In this document: positions 25,791 to 34,672 of the stretch, one piece after another
Layout of the letters: the number at the start of each line of letters is the position of its first letter
How positions within the stretch are numbered: the stretch's first letter is position 1
Source of the DNA: Pedobacter chitinilyticus
GTDB lineage: Bacteria; Bacteroidota; Bacteroidia; Sphingobacteriales; Sphingobacteriaceae
Direction: 5' to 3'
NCBI RefSeq assembly: GCF_003313385.1
Contig: NZ_QMHN01000001.1
Location: forward strand, 1,166,097-1,230,096
Length of the DNA stretch: 64,000 bases
The notes under the pieces: generated by a model
The model's database searches: none
Told to the model about the DNA's origin: nothing
What the model saw: only the letters and a program-made list of their open reading frames with translations
Translations under genes and position numbers: made by a program

Positions 25791-25829
25791 AGCCACAGAT
25801 GTACGGATTTAGACCATACATCTGTGGCT
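25791..25829. terminator. CCACAGAT-type palindrome between convergent genes
   Basis: AGCCACAGATGTA (25791-25803) pairs perfectly with TACATCTGTGGCT (25817-25829), with a 13-base loop. It is the same family as 13377-13425. There is no strong T-run, so it may be a dispersed repeat that incidentally blocks read-through. Confidence 0.55.
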
Positions 25830-25839
25830 AAATCTAAGC

Positions 25840-26454
25840 TTAACCTAATTCTTCGACAGCACTAAATTGTTCCATTAAGTGTTGTTCGTACTTTTCTTTA
25901 TAGTCCGCTATTCTTTCTGGAGTGGCATTTTTCTCCAAATCATGGAAATGAAACCCAGGAATTCGGGTCATTCCAGTAAATTGGTTCATTTTATGAAAGC
26001 CAAATAAAACTCCCTTGTCTACCGAAGTTTGGTCAAAAAATTCCCCTTCTAAAGTAAAAGCAGTTTCTGGCGCATTCCAAGTAGTGGTAACCATGTACTT
26101 TTTACCGTGCATCAATCCGCCAGTGCCATAATTGATTTCAGGGGTTGCTCTTGAACGACCGTCGCTGGCATAAATCCCGTTTTGGTGTCCCGCAGTAAAC
26201 ACTTCGTCGATATAGTGCTTTAATTTATTAGGTACCTGAAACCACCAGATTGGGGTATGATAAATGATCACATCAGCCCATTTAAAATTTTCTACTTCCA
26301 CCACAGGCTCATAAGTGTCGTTAATATTGGTTGTTCTCACTTCATATCCATTCGATTTTAAAATATCTATGGTCCAATGAGTTAAAGTAGTATTGAATTT
26401 CCCGCCAGAGTGAGCAAAATATTGTCCTCCGTTGATAATGAATATTTTTTGCAT
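25840..26454 (-). CDS. NAD(P)H:quinone oxidoreductase (MdaB/flavodoxin-like fold)
   Basis: The 204-residue cytoplasmic flavoprotein starts MQKIFIINGGQ, then HSGGKFNTTL and VIYHTPIWWFQVPNKLKHYIDEVF, and later GRSRATPEINYGTGGLMHGKKY. This is the order of MdaB-type FAD-dependent quinone reductases. They reduce quinones by two electrons and protect against redox-cycling compounds. It is transcribed divergently from a LysR regulator with a 19-bp palindrome between them, a common arrangement for inducible quinone reductases. Confidence 0.9.
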   Translation of the reverse strand: MQKIFIINGGQYFAHSGGKFNTTLTHWTIDILKSNGYEVRTTNINDTYEPVVEVENFKWADVIIYHTPIWWFQVPNKLKHYIDEVFTAGHQNGIYASDGRSRATPEINYGTGGLMHGKKYMVTTTWNAPETAFTLEGEFFDQTSVDKGVLFGFHKMNQFTGMTRIPGFHFHDLEKNATPERIADYKEKYEQHLMEQFSAVEELG

Positions 26455-26490
26455 GTCAATTGTATTTAAACTGATGCAAATGTCTTAAGT

Positions 26491-26509
26491 ATTTTAATAT
26501 AATTAAAAT
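26491..26509. promoter_or_regulatory. LysR-type operator palindrome
   Basis: ATTTTAATATAATTAAAAT is a perfect 8+3+8 palindrome midway between the divergent quinone reductase and LysR genes. It also satisfies the loose T-N11-A rule for LysR-family sites. Confidence 0.5.
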
Positions 26510-26547
26510 AAATTAAATTGTATATTTATATCATAATAATTATAGAT

Positions 26548-27453
26548 ATGCAATTAAATCTGGAATGGTTAAGAACTTTTAAGGCGATATACGAAACAGG
26601 TACGTTATCCGCTGCTGCACAGGCACTATATATTTCTCAACCTGGCGTAAGTTTGCATCTTAATTCACTAGAGGCTTACACAGGCTATAAATTATTTGAT
26701 AGGGCTGCACGTAAAATGGTGCCTACCGAAAGAGGAAAAATCCTATATAATTTCATCATCGACCCCATTAAGAAACTAGAAACAGCAGAGCAGCATTTCC
26801 ATAAACGCTCTCAAGCCGACCGCGCCACCATTAGTGTGGGCATGTGCTTCGAGACCTTTCAATACACCTTGGAAGAACATATTCCAGAACTCCCATTTAA
26901 TGTCATCATTAAATTTGGTGAATACCCACAAATGCAACAGGATTTAGACAATGGGGTGTTAGATTTGATCATTACCCCACAAAAGGGCAATCAGAAAAAC
27001 CTGTTGTATGATGCCTTTTCTAAAGAAAGAATTGTATTGGTCGCAGGCAAAAACACCGAGATAGGTTTCTTGCAACAATGGCTAATGGAGGGTAAATTTC
27101 AGGAAGCTACACAATTTTTAAAGCAACAACTGTGGTATAGCACTGCAGGCGACATGGAGCATCTTAAAAACTTCTGGCTAAAGAATTTTGGCGAACATCC
27201 CGATTTTCGTCCAAATTATATTGTGCCTAACATTAGTTCGATACTACGTTGTTTGAGCAATGCCAACGGTTTTTCTATCGTTCCTGATTTCCTCTGCAAA
27301 GAAGCGATTGAAAATAAAAAAGTGAAAATGGTTTGGCGGGGAATACAGCCACTGGAAAACACGCTTTACTTTGGTAAAAGGAAAAACACCATTTACCACC
27401 ATGAGCTTGACCAGCTGGAAAATATCTTTAAGCAAAAATGGGAAACTGAATAA
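26548..27453 (+). CDS. LysR-family transcriptional regulator
   Basis: The 301-residue protein has an N-terminal winged HTH (LEWLRTFKAIYETGTLSAAAQALYISQPGVSLHLNSLE, residues 5-42) and a periplasmic-binding-protein-like effector domain (about 90-295). The upstream TTG frame start at 26518 is rejected because MQLNLEWLRTF is the canonical beginning. It most likely controls the divergent quinone reductase in response to a quinone or electrophile; this rests on gene arrangement only. Confidence 0.93.
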   Translation: MQLNLEWLRTFKAIYETGTLSAAAQALYISQPGVSLHLNSLEAYTGYKLFDRAARKMVPTERGKILYNFIIDPIKKLETAEQHFHKRSQADRATISVGMCFETFQYTLEEHIPELPFNVIIKFGEYPQMQQDLDNGVLDLIITPQKGNQKNLLYDAFSKERIVLVAGKNTEIGFLQQWLMEGKFQEATQFLKQQLWYSTAGDMEHLKNFWLKNFGEHPDFRPNYIVPNISSILRCLSNANGFSIVPDFLCKEAIENKKVKMVWRGIQPLENTLYFGKRKNTIYHHELDQLENIFKQKWETE

Positions 27454-27457
27454 GGTT

Positions 27458-28345
27458 TTACTTCTCTTTCAACAATTGTTCCTTATAACCCGCCAAGGCT
27501 TCTACTTCTGCTTTTGGCAGTTTGGGAAATTGCAAATCCAGACTTTCTAGCTTTTCAGCAATAATTTGACTCACCGCTAATCTTGTATACCACTTTTTAT
27601 CTGCTGGGATTACATACCAAGGTGCTTCATCTGTAGAAGTTTCATTCAAAGCTTCTTCATACGCTTTCATATAATCATCCCACAAAGCCCTTTCCTTGAT
27701 ATCTCCAGAAGAAAACTTCCAATTTTTGGCTGGATCTTCTATCCTATCCAAAAAACGCTTTTTTTGTTCATCTTTAGAAACATGTAAAAAGAACTTCAAA
27801 ATTACTACGCCGTTGTTGGTCAAATGCCTTTCAAAATTTCGAATGCTTTCATAACGATTCTTCCAAAAATCCTCATCTATTTTATCTACCGAAGTATAAT
27901 TGGGCAATCTTTCAGACAGGATATATTCAGGGTGCACTTTACAAACCAGTACATTTTCGTAATGTGAGCGGTTGTGGATGCCGATCCTGCCTCTTTCAGG
28001 CAGTGCTTTATAATGTCGCCACAAAAAATCGTGGTCATATTCTTCTGCATTTGGCGTTTTAAAACTATACACTTGACATCCTTGAGGATTTAATCCAGAC
28101 ATCACATGTGCAATCACACCATCTTTACCCGCTGCATCCATCGCTTGAAAGATAATCAGTACTGACCGCGAATCAGCGGCATATAAAACCTCCTGATACT
28201 TGGCCAGTTCTCCCTTTACCCTATCCAACTCGCTCTTACCAACCTCTTTATCCAGATGTCCATTATAATCTGTGTCAAAGTCAGCCATTTTTATTTTTTT
28301 GCCTGGTTTCACCAGATACTTGTCAGTATTTGTTTTAACAGTCAT
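27458..28345 (-). CDS. polyphosphate kinase 2 family nucleotide phosphotransferase
   Basis: The 295-residue cytoplasmic enzyme has a single PPK2 domain. The Walker A loop is FQAMDAAGKDGVI (about 66-78), followed by GCQVYSFKTPN, ERGRIGIHNRSHYENVLV and the Walker B/lid region FLHVSKDEQKKRFLDR. It transfers phosphate between polyphosphate and nucleotides. The single-domain short form, close to the class III type able to act on AMP and ADP, suits ATP regeneration from polyphosphate. It is convergent with lysR, with a 4-base gap, and divergent from the PBP gene. Confidence 0.92.
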   Translation of the reverse strand: MTVKTNTDKYLVKPGKKIKMADFDTDYNGHLDKEVGKSELDRVKGELAKYQEVLYAADSRSVLIIFQAMDAAGKDGVIAHVMSGLNPQGCQVYSFKTPNAEEYDHDFLWRHYKALPERGRIGIHNRSHYENVLVCKVHPEYILSERLPNYTSVDKIDEDFWKNRYESIRNFERHLTNNGVVILKFFLHVSKDEQKKRFLDRIEDPAKNWKFSSGDIKERALWDDYMKAYEEALNETSTDEAPWYVIPADKKWYTRLAVSQIIAEKLESLDLQFPKLPKAEVEALAGYKEQLLKEK

Positions 28346-28496
28346 AATAATTAGTTAAATAGTCAAAAAAGAAGCGTTTGTAAGGATATTTTTAAAGATA
28401 GAACTAAAATTAAGAAAATTAAATACGTTAATTTGTATTGTTTGTTTTAACACTATTTAACAAGTACTTTTTTACGTTTTTTATCATCTTTATAGC

Positions 28497-30947
28497 ATGT
28501 TTAAAGAAATCAAAAATAAATATCTCAGGTATTTAATCATCTTTATATATTTTATCATCCTTTTCTTTTGTGCGCTGCAAATCAACTTTTTATGGTTATT
28601 TGGCTACTCTCCTTCTTATGCCGACATTAAGAAACCTTCTCAACGTGTAGGTTCAGAGCTCTACACTTCTGATGGAAAACTGATTGGTCGTTACTTTAAG
28701 GAAAACCGCACACCAGTAGCTTTCAATGAGATTTCTAAAAACGTAGTGAATGCGCTGGTAGCTACCGAAGACGTGCGTTTTTACAAACACAATGGTATCG
28801 ATATCCAAGCATTGGGCCGTGCCGTAGTGGGTATGGGTAAAGAAGGTGGCGCCAGTACCATCACCCAACAATTAGCGAAGAATCTTTATAGAACCCGCTA
28901 CAACAAATCTTCGGGTTTAGCTAAACGCATTCCGCTAGTAAGAACCATTATTCCAAAACTGAAGGAATGGATGACCGCTATTAAACTTGAATCCAACTAC
29001 AGTAAAGACGAAATATTGACCATGTACCTTAATACGGTATCATTTGGCAACAATACTTATGGCATTAAAACCGCTTCACGCATTTATTTCAATAAAGAAG
29101 CTAGTCAACTTAGCGTACCTCAAGCGGCTTTATTAGTTGGAATGTTAAAGGCAACGACTTCTTACAATCCTATTAAAAATCCTGAGAAGTCCTTAGAGCG
29201 AAGAAATGTGGTGCTTTCACAAATGAGCAAATACAATTATCTGCCTAAAACAGCGCTTGAGAAATACAAAACTTCACCAATAGGTATTGAAGCAGGAAAT
29301 GATGATGAGAGTAGCGAAAATGATTCGTATTTAAGAACTGCCGTAGATAAATATTTGGAGAAATGGTGTGACGAGAACAATTATAATCTTTACGAAGACG
29401 GACTGAAAATTTATACGACCATCGATTCTAAACTTCAAGGCTATGCCGAAGAAGCAGTTAAAGATCAAATGCGTATTCTACAACGTAGATTTTACAGCGT
29501 TTGGGGAAATGAAGATCCTTGGGAAGATAGTGAACGCAAGAAAGTAGATTATCCCGACAGGGCTAAAAAATCCTTGCCTATTTACGCATTGTTGCAAAAG
29601 AAATTCCCTAATCAACCCGATTCAGTTGAAGCCTATTTCAACAAAAAGAAAAAGATGAAGATCTTTTCTTACAAAGGCGACAGAGATACGTTGTTTTCTA
29701 CCATGGATTCGATTAGATACTACGGTAAAATTCTGAATACTGGAATGATGACCATGGAACCTAGAAGTGGAAAAATTAAAGTTTGGGTGGGTGGTATTGA
29801 CCATAAGTTTTTCAAATACGACCATGTTAATCAGGCCAAACGTCAAGCAGGTTCCACTTTTAAACCTTTTGCTTATTTAGCGGCGCTGGAAAGTGGCATG
29901 AGCCCTTGCGATAAGTTCACCGATAAACCTGTACGCATTGCTTATCAGGATAAAGGTGAAACCAAATATTGGGAACCTAAAAATGCCGACTGGAGCTACA
30001 GTTATCAAGAAATGTCCTTACGTTGGGCCATGGGTCGCTCGGTAAATACCATTACGGCACAGGTAACTGAAAAAGTAGGTTGGGATAATGTAGTAAAATG
30101 GGCACATGAATGCGGTATCGACAGCCATCTGGAGTCGGTTCCTTCAGTAAGTCTGGGTTCTAATGATGTTACGGTATATGAAATGGTAAAAGCTTATGGC
30201 ACCTTCTTAAATGAAGGCAACAAGGTTGACCCTATCCTAGTTGAAAAAATTACCGATCAAAACGATAATGTGATTGAAGAATTTACAGCAAAGGTTAAGC
30301 GTGCGTTGAGTGAAGAAATTGCCTGGTTAATGCTTTACATGTTTAGAGGCGGGATTGAAGAACCTAGAGGTACTTCACAAGCACTATGGGAATGGGATTT
30401 ATTCAAGAAAAACAACCAAATTGGTGGTAAAACAGGTACTTCATCTGATTATGTAGACGCTTGGTATATGGGCATCACGAAAGATTTGGTGACCGGTGTT
30501 TGGGTAGGTTGCGATGAACGTACTGCACACTTTAAAAATGGCGAACAAGGTGAAGGCTCTAGAACTGCTCTTCCTATTTTCGCCAAGTTTATGGAAAAGG
30601 TTTATAAAGACCCTACCAGCGGCTACACTTACGGTCCTTTCCCTAAAGCCAAGGTAGAAATTACCCGTACGTACAATTGCCCTAGCCCTCGAATTCAGGT
30701 TGATACTGTACAAACCGATTCAATTTCTGTCGATTCGACAGCATTAGATATTCCAGTTATAGACCAACCAGAGCCTATAAAAATTGAACAACCTAAAGTT
30801 GAAGAGAAAAAACCTACAGAAAACCAACCTAAGCAAGAACCTGTAGCTACCGTTCCTTTAACCAGAAAAGAAGAAAGAGAATTAAAAAGAAAGCAAAGAA
30901 AAGAGCAAAAGGAGAAAGAAAAAGAGCAGAAGAATAACAATCAATAA
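28497..30947 (+). CDS. class A penicillin-binding protein (transglycosylase/transpeptidase)
   Basis: This 816-residue bifunctional peptidoglycan synthase is anchored by one N-terminal membrane helix (about 10-32). The GT51 domain has the catalytic Glu in VATEDVRFYKHNGID and GGASTITQQLAKNLY. The transpeptidase domain has SxxK in AGSTFKPFAY, SVN in MGRSVNTITAQV and KTGTSS. The C-terminal 80 residues are a proline-, glutamate- and lysine-rich tail (PTENQPKQEPVATV then KEERELKRKQRKEQKEKEKE). The charged tail is low-complexity and probably disordered. A surface-metallopeptidase-like gene starts 60 bases downstream. Confidence 0.96.
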   Translation: MFKEIKNKYLRYLIIFIYFIILFFCALQINFLWLFGYSPSYADIKKPSQRVGSELYTSDGKLIGRYFKENRTPVAFNEISKNVVNALVATEDVRFYKHNGIDIQALGRAVVGMGKEGGASTITQQLAKNLYRTRYNKSSGLAKRIPLVRTIIPKLKEWMTAIKLESNYSKDEILTMYLNTVSFGNNTYGIKTASRIYFNKEASQLSVPQAALLVGMLKATTSYNPIKNPEKSLERRNVVLSQMSKYNYLPKTALEKYKTSPIGIEAGNDDESSENDSYLRTAVDKYLEKWCDENNYNLYEDGLKIYTTIDSKLQGYAEEAVKDQMRILQRRFYSVWGNEDPWEDSERKKVDYPDRAKKSLPIYALLQKKFPNQPDSVEAYFNKKKKMKIFSYKGDRDTLFSTMDSIRYYGKILNTGMMTMEPRSGKIKVWVGGIDHKFFKYDHVNQAKRQAGSTFKPFAYLAALESGMSPCDKFTDKPVRIAYQDKGETKYWEPKNADWSYSYQEMSLRWAMGRSVNTITAQVTEKVGWDNVVKWAHECGIDSHLESVPSVSLGSNDVTVYEMVKAYGTFLNEGNKVDPILVEKITDQNDNVIEEFTAKVKRALSEEIAWLMLYMFRGGIEEPRGTSQALWEWDLFKKNNQIGGKTGTSSDYVDAWYMGITKDLVTGVWVGCDERTAHFKNGEQGEGSRTALPIFAKFMEKVYKDPTSGYTYGPFPKAKVEITRTYNCPSPRIQVDTVQTDSISVDSTALDIPVIDQPEPIKIEQPKVEEKKPTENQPKQEPVATVPLTRKEERELKRKQRKEQKEKEKEQKNNNQ

Positions 30948-31006
30948 GCTTTTTCTTAAATTTAAATACGCTCACGAAAATGCCAAAAGCCTTAAATTAT
31001 TCATTT

Positions 31007-34000
31007 ATGAACAATTTTTTAAAACAATCTATCTTTATCGCATTTATCATGCTGACCTTTGTGGTCACTGCAAATGCGCAATACTTCGGACAAAATAAGG
31101 TTCGATACAAGAACGAGAAATTTAAGGTGATGGAAACACCGCATTTCGAAATCTACTACTATCTTAAAAATGAAAAGATGGTAAAGAAATTCGCGCAGGA
31201 TGCGGAAACTTGGTATAAAATGCACCAAGAGATTTTCAGGGATACCTTTTTAAAGAAAAATCCCATCATTCTTTACAATAACCATCCTGACTTTCAGCAA
31301 ACCACTGCCTTACAAGGCGAAATTGGCATAGGAACTGGTGGTGTTACAGAAGCTTTCAAAAACAGGGTGATTATGCCTATGATGGAACTTGGAAGCCAAA
31401 CCAGACACGTTTTGGGCCACGAGTTGGTGCACGCATTCCAATACCACCTTTTACTAGAGAAAGATTCGATCCCATTGGAAAACGTTGGACAAACGCCACT
31501 TTGGATGGTTGAGGGTATGGCCGAATATTTATCGGTAGGCAAAAAGGATGCCTTTACCTCCATGTGGATGCGTGATGCGCTTTTGAATAGAGATATTCCT
31601 TCCTTAAAAGATCTTACTAATTCCAATAAATATTTCCCTTACCGTTATGGTCAGGCTTTCTGGACCTTTGTAGGCTCTCTTTATGGCGATACCACTATTG
31701 TTCCGCTATTTAAAGCAACTGCCAGATTTGGCTACGAGAATGGGATCAGATATACTTTTGGGTACGATGACAAAACCTTATCTGGTTTGTGGAAAAATGC
31801 CATTGAGCAGCATTATCGTCCAATGTTAAGGCCAGATAGTTCTCAAATCAGAATTTCGGGCGCTAAAATTATCGACAACAAAAATGCAGGCAATATGAAC
31901 GTTGCTCCTGCCATAAGTCCAGATGGAAAACATTTAGCTTTCCTTTCTGAAAAGGATTTGTTTGGAATTGACTTATTCCTTGCCGACGCTAAAACTGGAA
32001 AAATCATTAGGAAATTGAGTAGCCAAATATCCAATTCCCATATCGACGATTTCAACTTTTTGGAATCTGCTGGAGCTTGGTCGCCAGACAGTAAGAAATT
32101 TGCCTTCAGTATATTCAGCAAGGGTCGAAATCAATTGATGATTATTAATATTGAGAACGGCAAAGTGTTAATGAAAGAAAAAATGGACAAGGTTGAACAA
32201 TTTGGCAACCTCACTTGGTCTCCAAACGGTAAAGACATTGCTTTTTCTGGGATGGTCGAAGGCCAAAGCGACATCTTCTCTTACAATTTAGACACGAAAC
32301 AAGTTACTCAAATCACAGATGACGAATACTCCGATTATGCACCTAGTTATTCTCCTGATGGCACTAAAATAGTTTTCTCATCAGACCGTGCAGCTTTACA
32401 AGCTAAAAATCAAAATGCGGTAAATCCAATCAATTTAACCATTTACGACATTGCTACTAAAGCATTAAGCAACGTTCCTGTGTTTCCAGGAGCAAATAAC
32501 CTTAACGCCCAGTTCTCTGGCGATAGCAAACGTATCTTCTTCCTATCTAACAGAGATGGTTTCAGAAATCTTTACGAGTACAATTTAGAAAACAGCAATT
32601 TAAAGCAGCTTACAGACTATTTTACTGGAATTAGTGGAATTACGGAGTTTTCTCCTGCCATTACCGTGTCTAGAAACGACGATATTATTTATAGCTACTA
32701 TCGTTACCAACGTTATACACTTTATAATTCGGCTTACAGTAATTTTAAGGCAAAAGATGCAAATGCCAACGATGTGAATTTTGATGCAGCTATTTTACCT
32801 CCAAAAGAAAACGTCGGCGTAAATATCGTTAACTCTAACCTTGGCAATTTCAACAGGTTTGAGCGCACCCATCTTGATTCGTTAAAAAATATCCGTTATC
32901 GTCCAAAATTTAAGCTAGATTATTTAGCAAACAGCGGTGGTATTGGCGTAAGCACCAGCCGTTTTGGTACAGGTATGCAAGGTGGTATCATGGGGATGTT
33001 TAGTGACATCGTAGGACAAAACCAAATTGTTGCCAATTTAGCCATTAACGGAGAAATTCAGGATTTTGGAGGTATGGCGGCCTATATTAATCAAGCGAGT
33101 AGGATTAATTGGGGAGGTTCAGTATCGCACATTCCTTACATTACAGGTTTCTTTACTAGAGACATTACCAGAGAAAGTCCAACAGCTACCCCCTATTTAG
33201 TTGAGAGAACCAATATCTTAAGAACTTTTGAAGATCAGCTTCAACTTTTTGCGGCCTATCCATTTAACAAAGTACACAGGTTTGAATTGGGTGGTGCGGT
33301 ATCTAGATACAGTTATCGCGTTGATCGTTTTAATAATTATTATCAACTAAGTGACGATGAGAGTCAAATTTTAGGTTACGCTGGCTCTGATAGAGAAAAG
33401 CTAGATAAAGATGAAATTACAAGCTACTTAGGAACTCCACTAAAGTCATTTAATATATTTCAAACCAATGCCTATTTTGTAGGTGACAATTCCATTTTTG
33501 GGGTTACTGCTCCATTAGATGGTTTTAGATATAGAGTTGGTGCAGAAAAATATTTTGGTGATTACAACTTTGTTGCGGTAACCGCAGATTTAAGGAAGTA
33601 CTTTCGCTTTAAACCAGTTACGCTTGCAGTACGTGGTTATACTTACATGCGTATAGGTAGAGATGGTGAAAACCTTTATCCACTATATGCTGGTTATAAC
33701 TACCTAATTAGAGGTTATGAGCCTAATTCATTTTATAACAACCAAAGCCTAAATAGTAGTAATTTCGATATCAATCAGCTTTCAGGAAGTAAGCTGGCGG
33801 TATTTAACCTAGAATTGAGGTTACCTTTTACGGGTCCAAAAAAATTGGCGCAAATTCCTTCTGGATTCTTGTTTACTGATCTTAACCTCTTTTTTGATGC
33901 AGGCGTGGCTTGGACAGAAGATTCTAAAGTGGTATTTAAAAGCCAACCTAGCAATTTACTATTGCCAGATGGACAACCTTATGAACGTGTTCCTGCTTTA

Positions 34001-34129
34001 AGTGCTGGTATATCCGTAAGGGTTAACGTGCTTGGAGCAATGATATTAGAACCTTATTACGCCTTCCCTTTCACTCGCAAAGATATCAAAGGTGGTGTGT
34101 TTGGTTTAACCTTTGCCCCTGGTTGGTAG
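31007..34129 (+). CDS. fusion protein: HEXXH peptidase-like domain, TolB beta-propeller, outer-membrane beta-barrel
   Basis: The roughly 1040-residue exported protein has a signal peptide ending TANAQ. About residues 25-280 form a gluzincin-like domain with HELVH in LGHELVHAFQYH and the downstream GMAEYLSVG glutamate. Residues about 285-590 hold TolB/WD40-like propeller blades (APAISPDGKHLAFLSEKD, YAPSYSPDGTKIVFSSD, FSGDSKRIFFLSNRDG). The last 400 residues are alternating aromatic strands ending in a BamA/surface-antigen-like barrel. The first ATG at 30980 adds nine residues; 31007 gives the best signal peptide. Substrate and role are unknown, and active protease function is inferred only from the zinc motif. 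Confidence 0.85.
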   Translation: MNNFLKQSIFIAFIMLTFVVTANAQYFGQNKVRYKNEKFKVMETPHFEIYYYLKNEKMVKKFAQDAETWYKMHQEIFRDTFLKKNPIILYNNHPDFQQTTALQGEIGIGTGGVTEAFKNRVIMPMMELGSQTRHVLGHELVHAFQYHLLLEKDSIPLENVGQTPLWMVEGMAEYLSVGKKDAFTSMWMRDALLNRDIPSLKDLTNSNKYFPYRYGQAFWTFVGSLYGDTTIVPLFKATARFGYENGIRYTFGYDDKTLSGLWKNAIEQHYRPMLRPDSSQIRISGAKIIDNKNAGNMNVAPAISPDGKHLAFLSEKDLFGIDLFLADAKTGKIIRKLSSQISNSHIDDFNFLESAGAWSPDSKKFAFSIFSKGRNQLMIINIENGKVLMKEKMDKVEQFGNLTWSPNGKDIAFSGMVEGQSDIFSYNLDTKQVTQITDDEYSDYAPSYSPDGTKIVFSSDRAALQAKNQNAVNPINLTIYDIATKALSNVPVFPGANNLNAQFSGDSKRIFFLSNRDGFRNLYEYNLENSNLKQLTDYFTGISGITEFSPAITVSRNDDIIYSYYRYQRYTLYNSAYSNFKAKDANANDVNFDAAILPPKENVGVNIVNSNLGNFNRFERTHLDSLKNIRYRPKFKLDYLANSGGIGVSTSRFGTGMQGGIMGMFSDIVGQNQIVANLAINGEIQDFGGMAAYINQASRINWGGSVSHIPYITGFFTRDITRESPTATPYLVERTNILRTFEDQLQLFAAYPFNKVHRFELGGAVSRYSYRVDRFNNYYQLSDDESQILGYAGSDREKLDKDEITSYLGTPLKSFNIFQTNAYFVGDNSIFGVTAPLDGFRYRVGAEKYFGDYNFVAVTADLRKYFRFKPVTLAVRGYTYMRIGRDGENLYPLYAGYNYLIRGYEPNSFYNNQSLNSSNFDINQLSGSKLAVFNLELRLPFTGPKKLAQIPSGFLFTDLNLFFDAGVAWTEDSKVVFKSQPSNLLLPDGQPYERVPALSAGISVRVNVLGAMILEPYYAFPFTRKDIKGGVFGLTFAPGW

Positions 34130-34159
34130 AATCAAAATAAAGAAATAAAGATCATATAT

Positions 34160-34195
34160 AAGGAGTACTAAGCTGATTAGTACTCCTTTTGTTTT
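34160..34195 (+). terminator. terminator after the propeller/barrel gene
   Basis: AAGGAGTACTA (34160-34170) pairs with TAGTACTCCTT (34178-34188) with a 7-base loop, followed by TTGTTTTAT on the plus strand. It also overlaps the end of the convergent GIY-YIG gene. Confidence 0.85.
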
Positions 34196-34538
34196 ATACC
34201 GTAAAAGGCAATAAAGATTGATTATTAATTTTCTGATGCATATACATGCTCTCAAAATCCAAACCAGCAGTTAAATCAATCCAATCTGGATTACAAGAAC
34301 GTACCAGCCTTTCTTTTTGAGCTCTGGTAAATCTGCTCACCATTTTAAATCTACTTAAAGCCTGTTCCTCGGTTCTAAATTCTTCAAAATACACCAAGCG
34401 GGTAAGTTGTTGCGCACTATCAAAGAAGAGGTTTGGCATTTTCTTGTAAAAATCAAGGGTCTTCATCAAATCGGCACTCATACCTACATGTAAAGTGGTT
34501 CTGTTTCTGTCGGTAACGATATAAACGATCTTTTTCAT
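34194..34538 (-). CDS. GIY-YIG domain protein
   Basis: The 114-residue protein has the GIY-YIG fold in a divergent form: YIVTDRNRTTLHVGMSADLMK matches the GIY...YIG core (here YIV and HVG), and FEEFRTEEQALSRF supplies the conserved aromatic/acidic helix. The family includes UvrC-type and homing nucleases. Bacteroidota carry many short single-domain copies of unclear role. It is divergent from an S24 regulator gene with a 134-base spacer, so the two may be regulated together as part of a DNA-damage response; this is inference. Confidence 0.8.
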   Translation of the reverse strand: MKKIVYIVTDRNRTTLHVGMSADLMKTLDFYKKMPNLFFDSAQQLTRLVYFEEFRTEEQALSRFKMVSRFTRAQKERLVRSCNPDWIDLTAGLDFESMYMHQKINNQSLLPFTV

Positions 34539-34603
34539 AATTGCTACAACTAAGGGTTAAAAACTAATTATATTAGATAAAATTTGGCGATACAAATTAT
34601 AAT

Positions 34604-34643
34604 TACTAATTTTATTGGCACAATAATACTAACAATTTTAGTA
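34604..34643. promoter_or_regulatory. candidate operator TACTAA/TTAGTA
   Basis: TACTAACAATTTTAGTA (34627-34643) is a 6-5-6 inverted repeat, and an extra half-site TACTAA lies at 34604-34609. The pair sits between the divergent GIY-YIG and S24-regulator genes and ends 29 bases before the regulator ATG. It is a plausible self-binding site. Confidence 0.4.
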
Positions 34644-34672
34644 AAAACAAATTTATTTTAAATTATTTTTAT

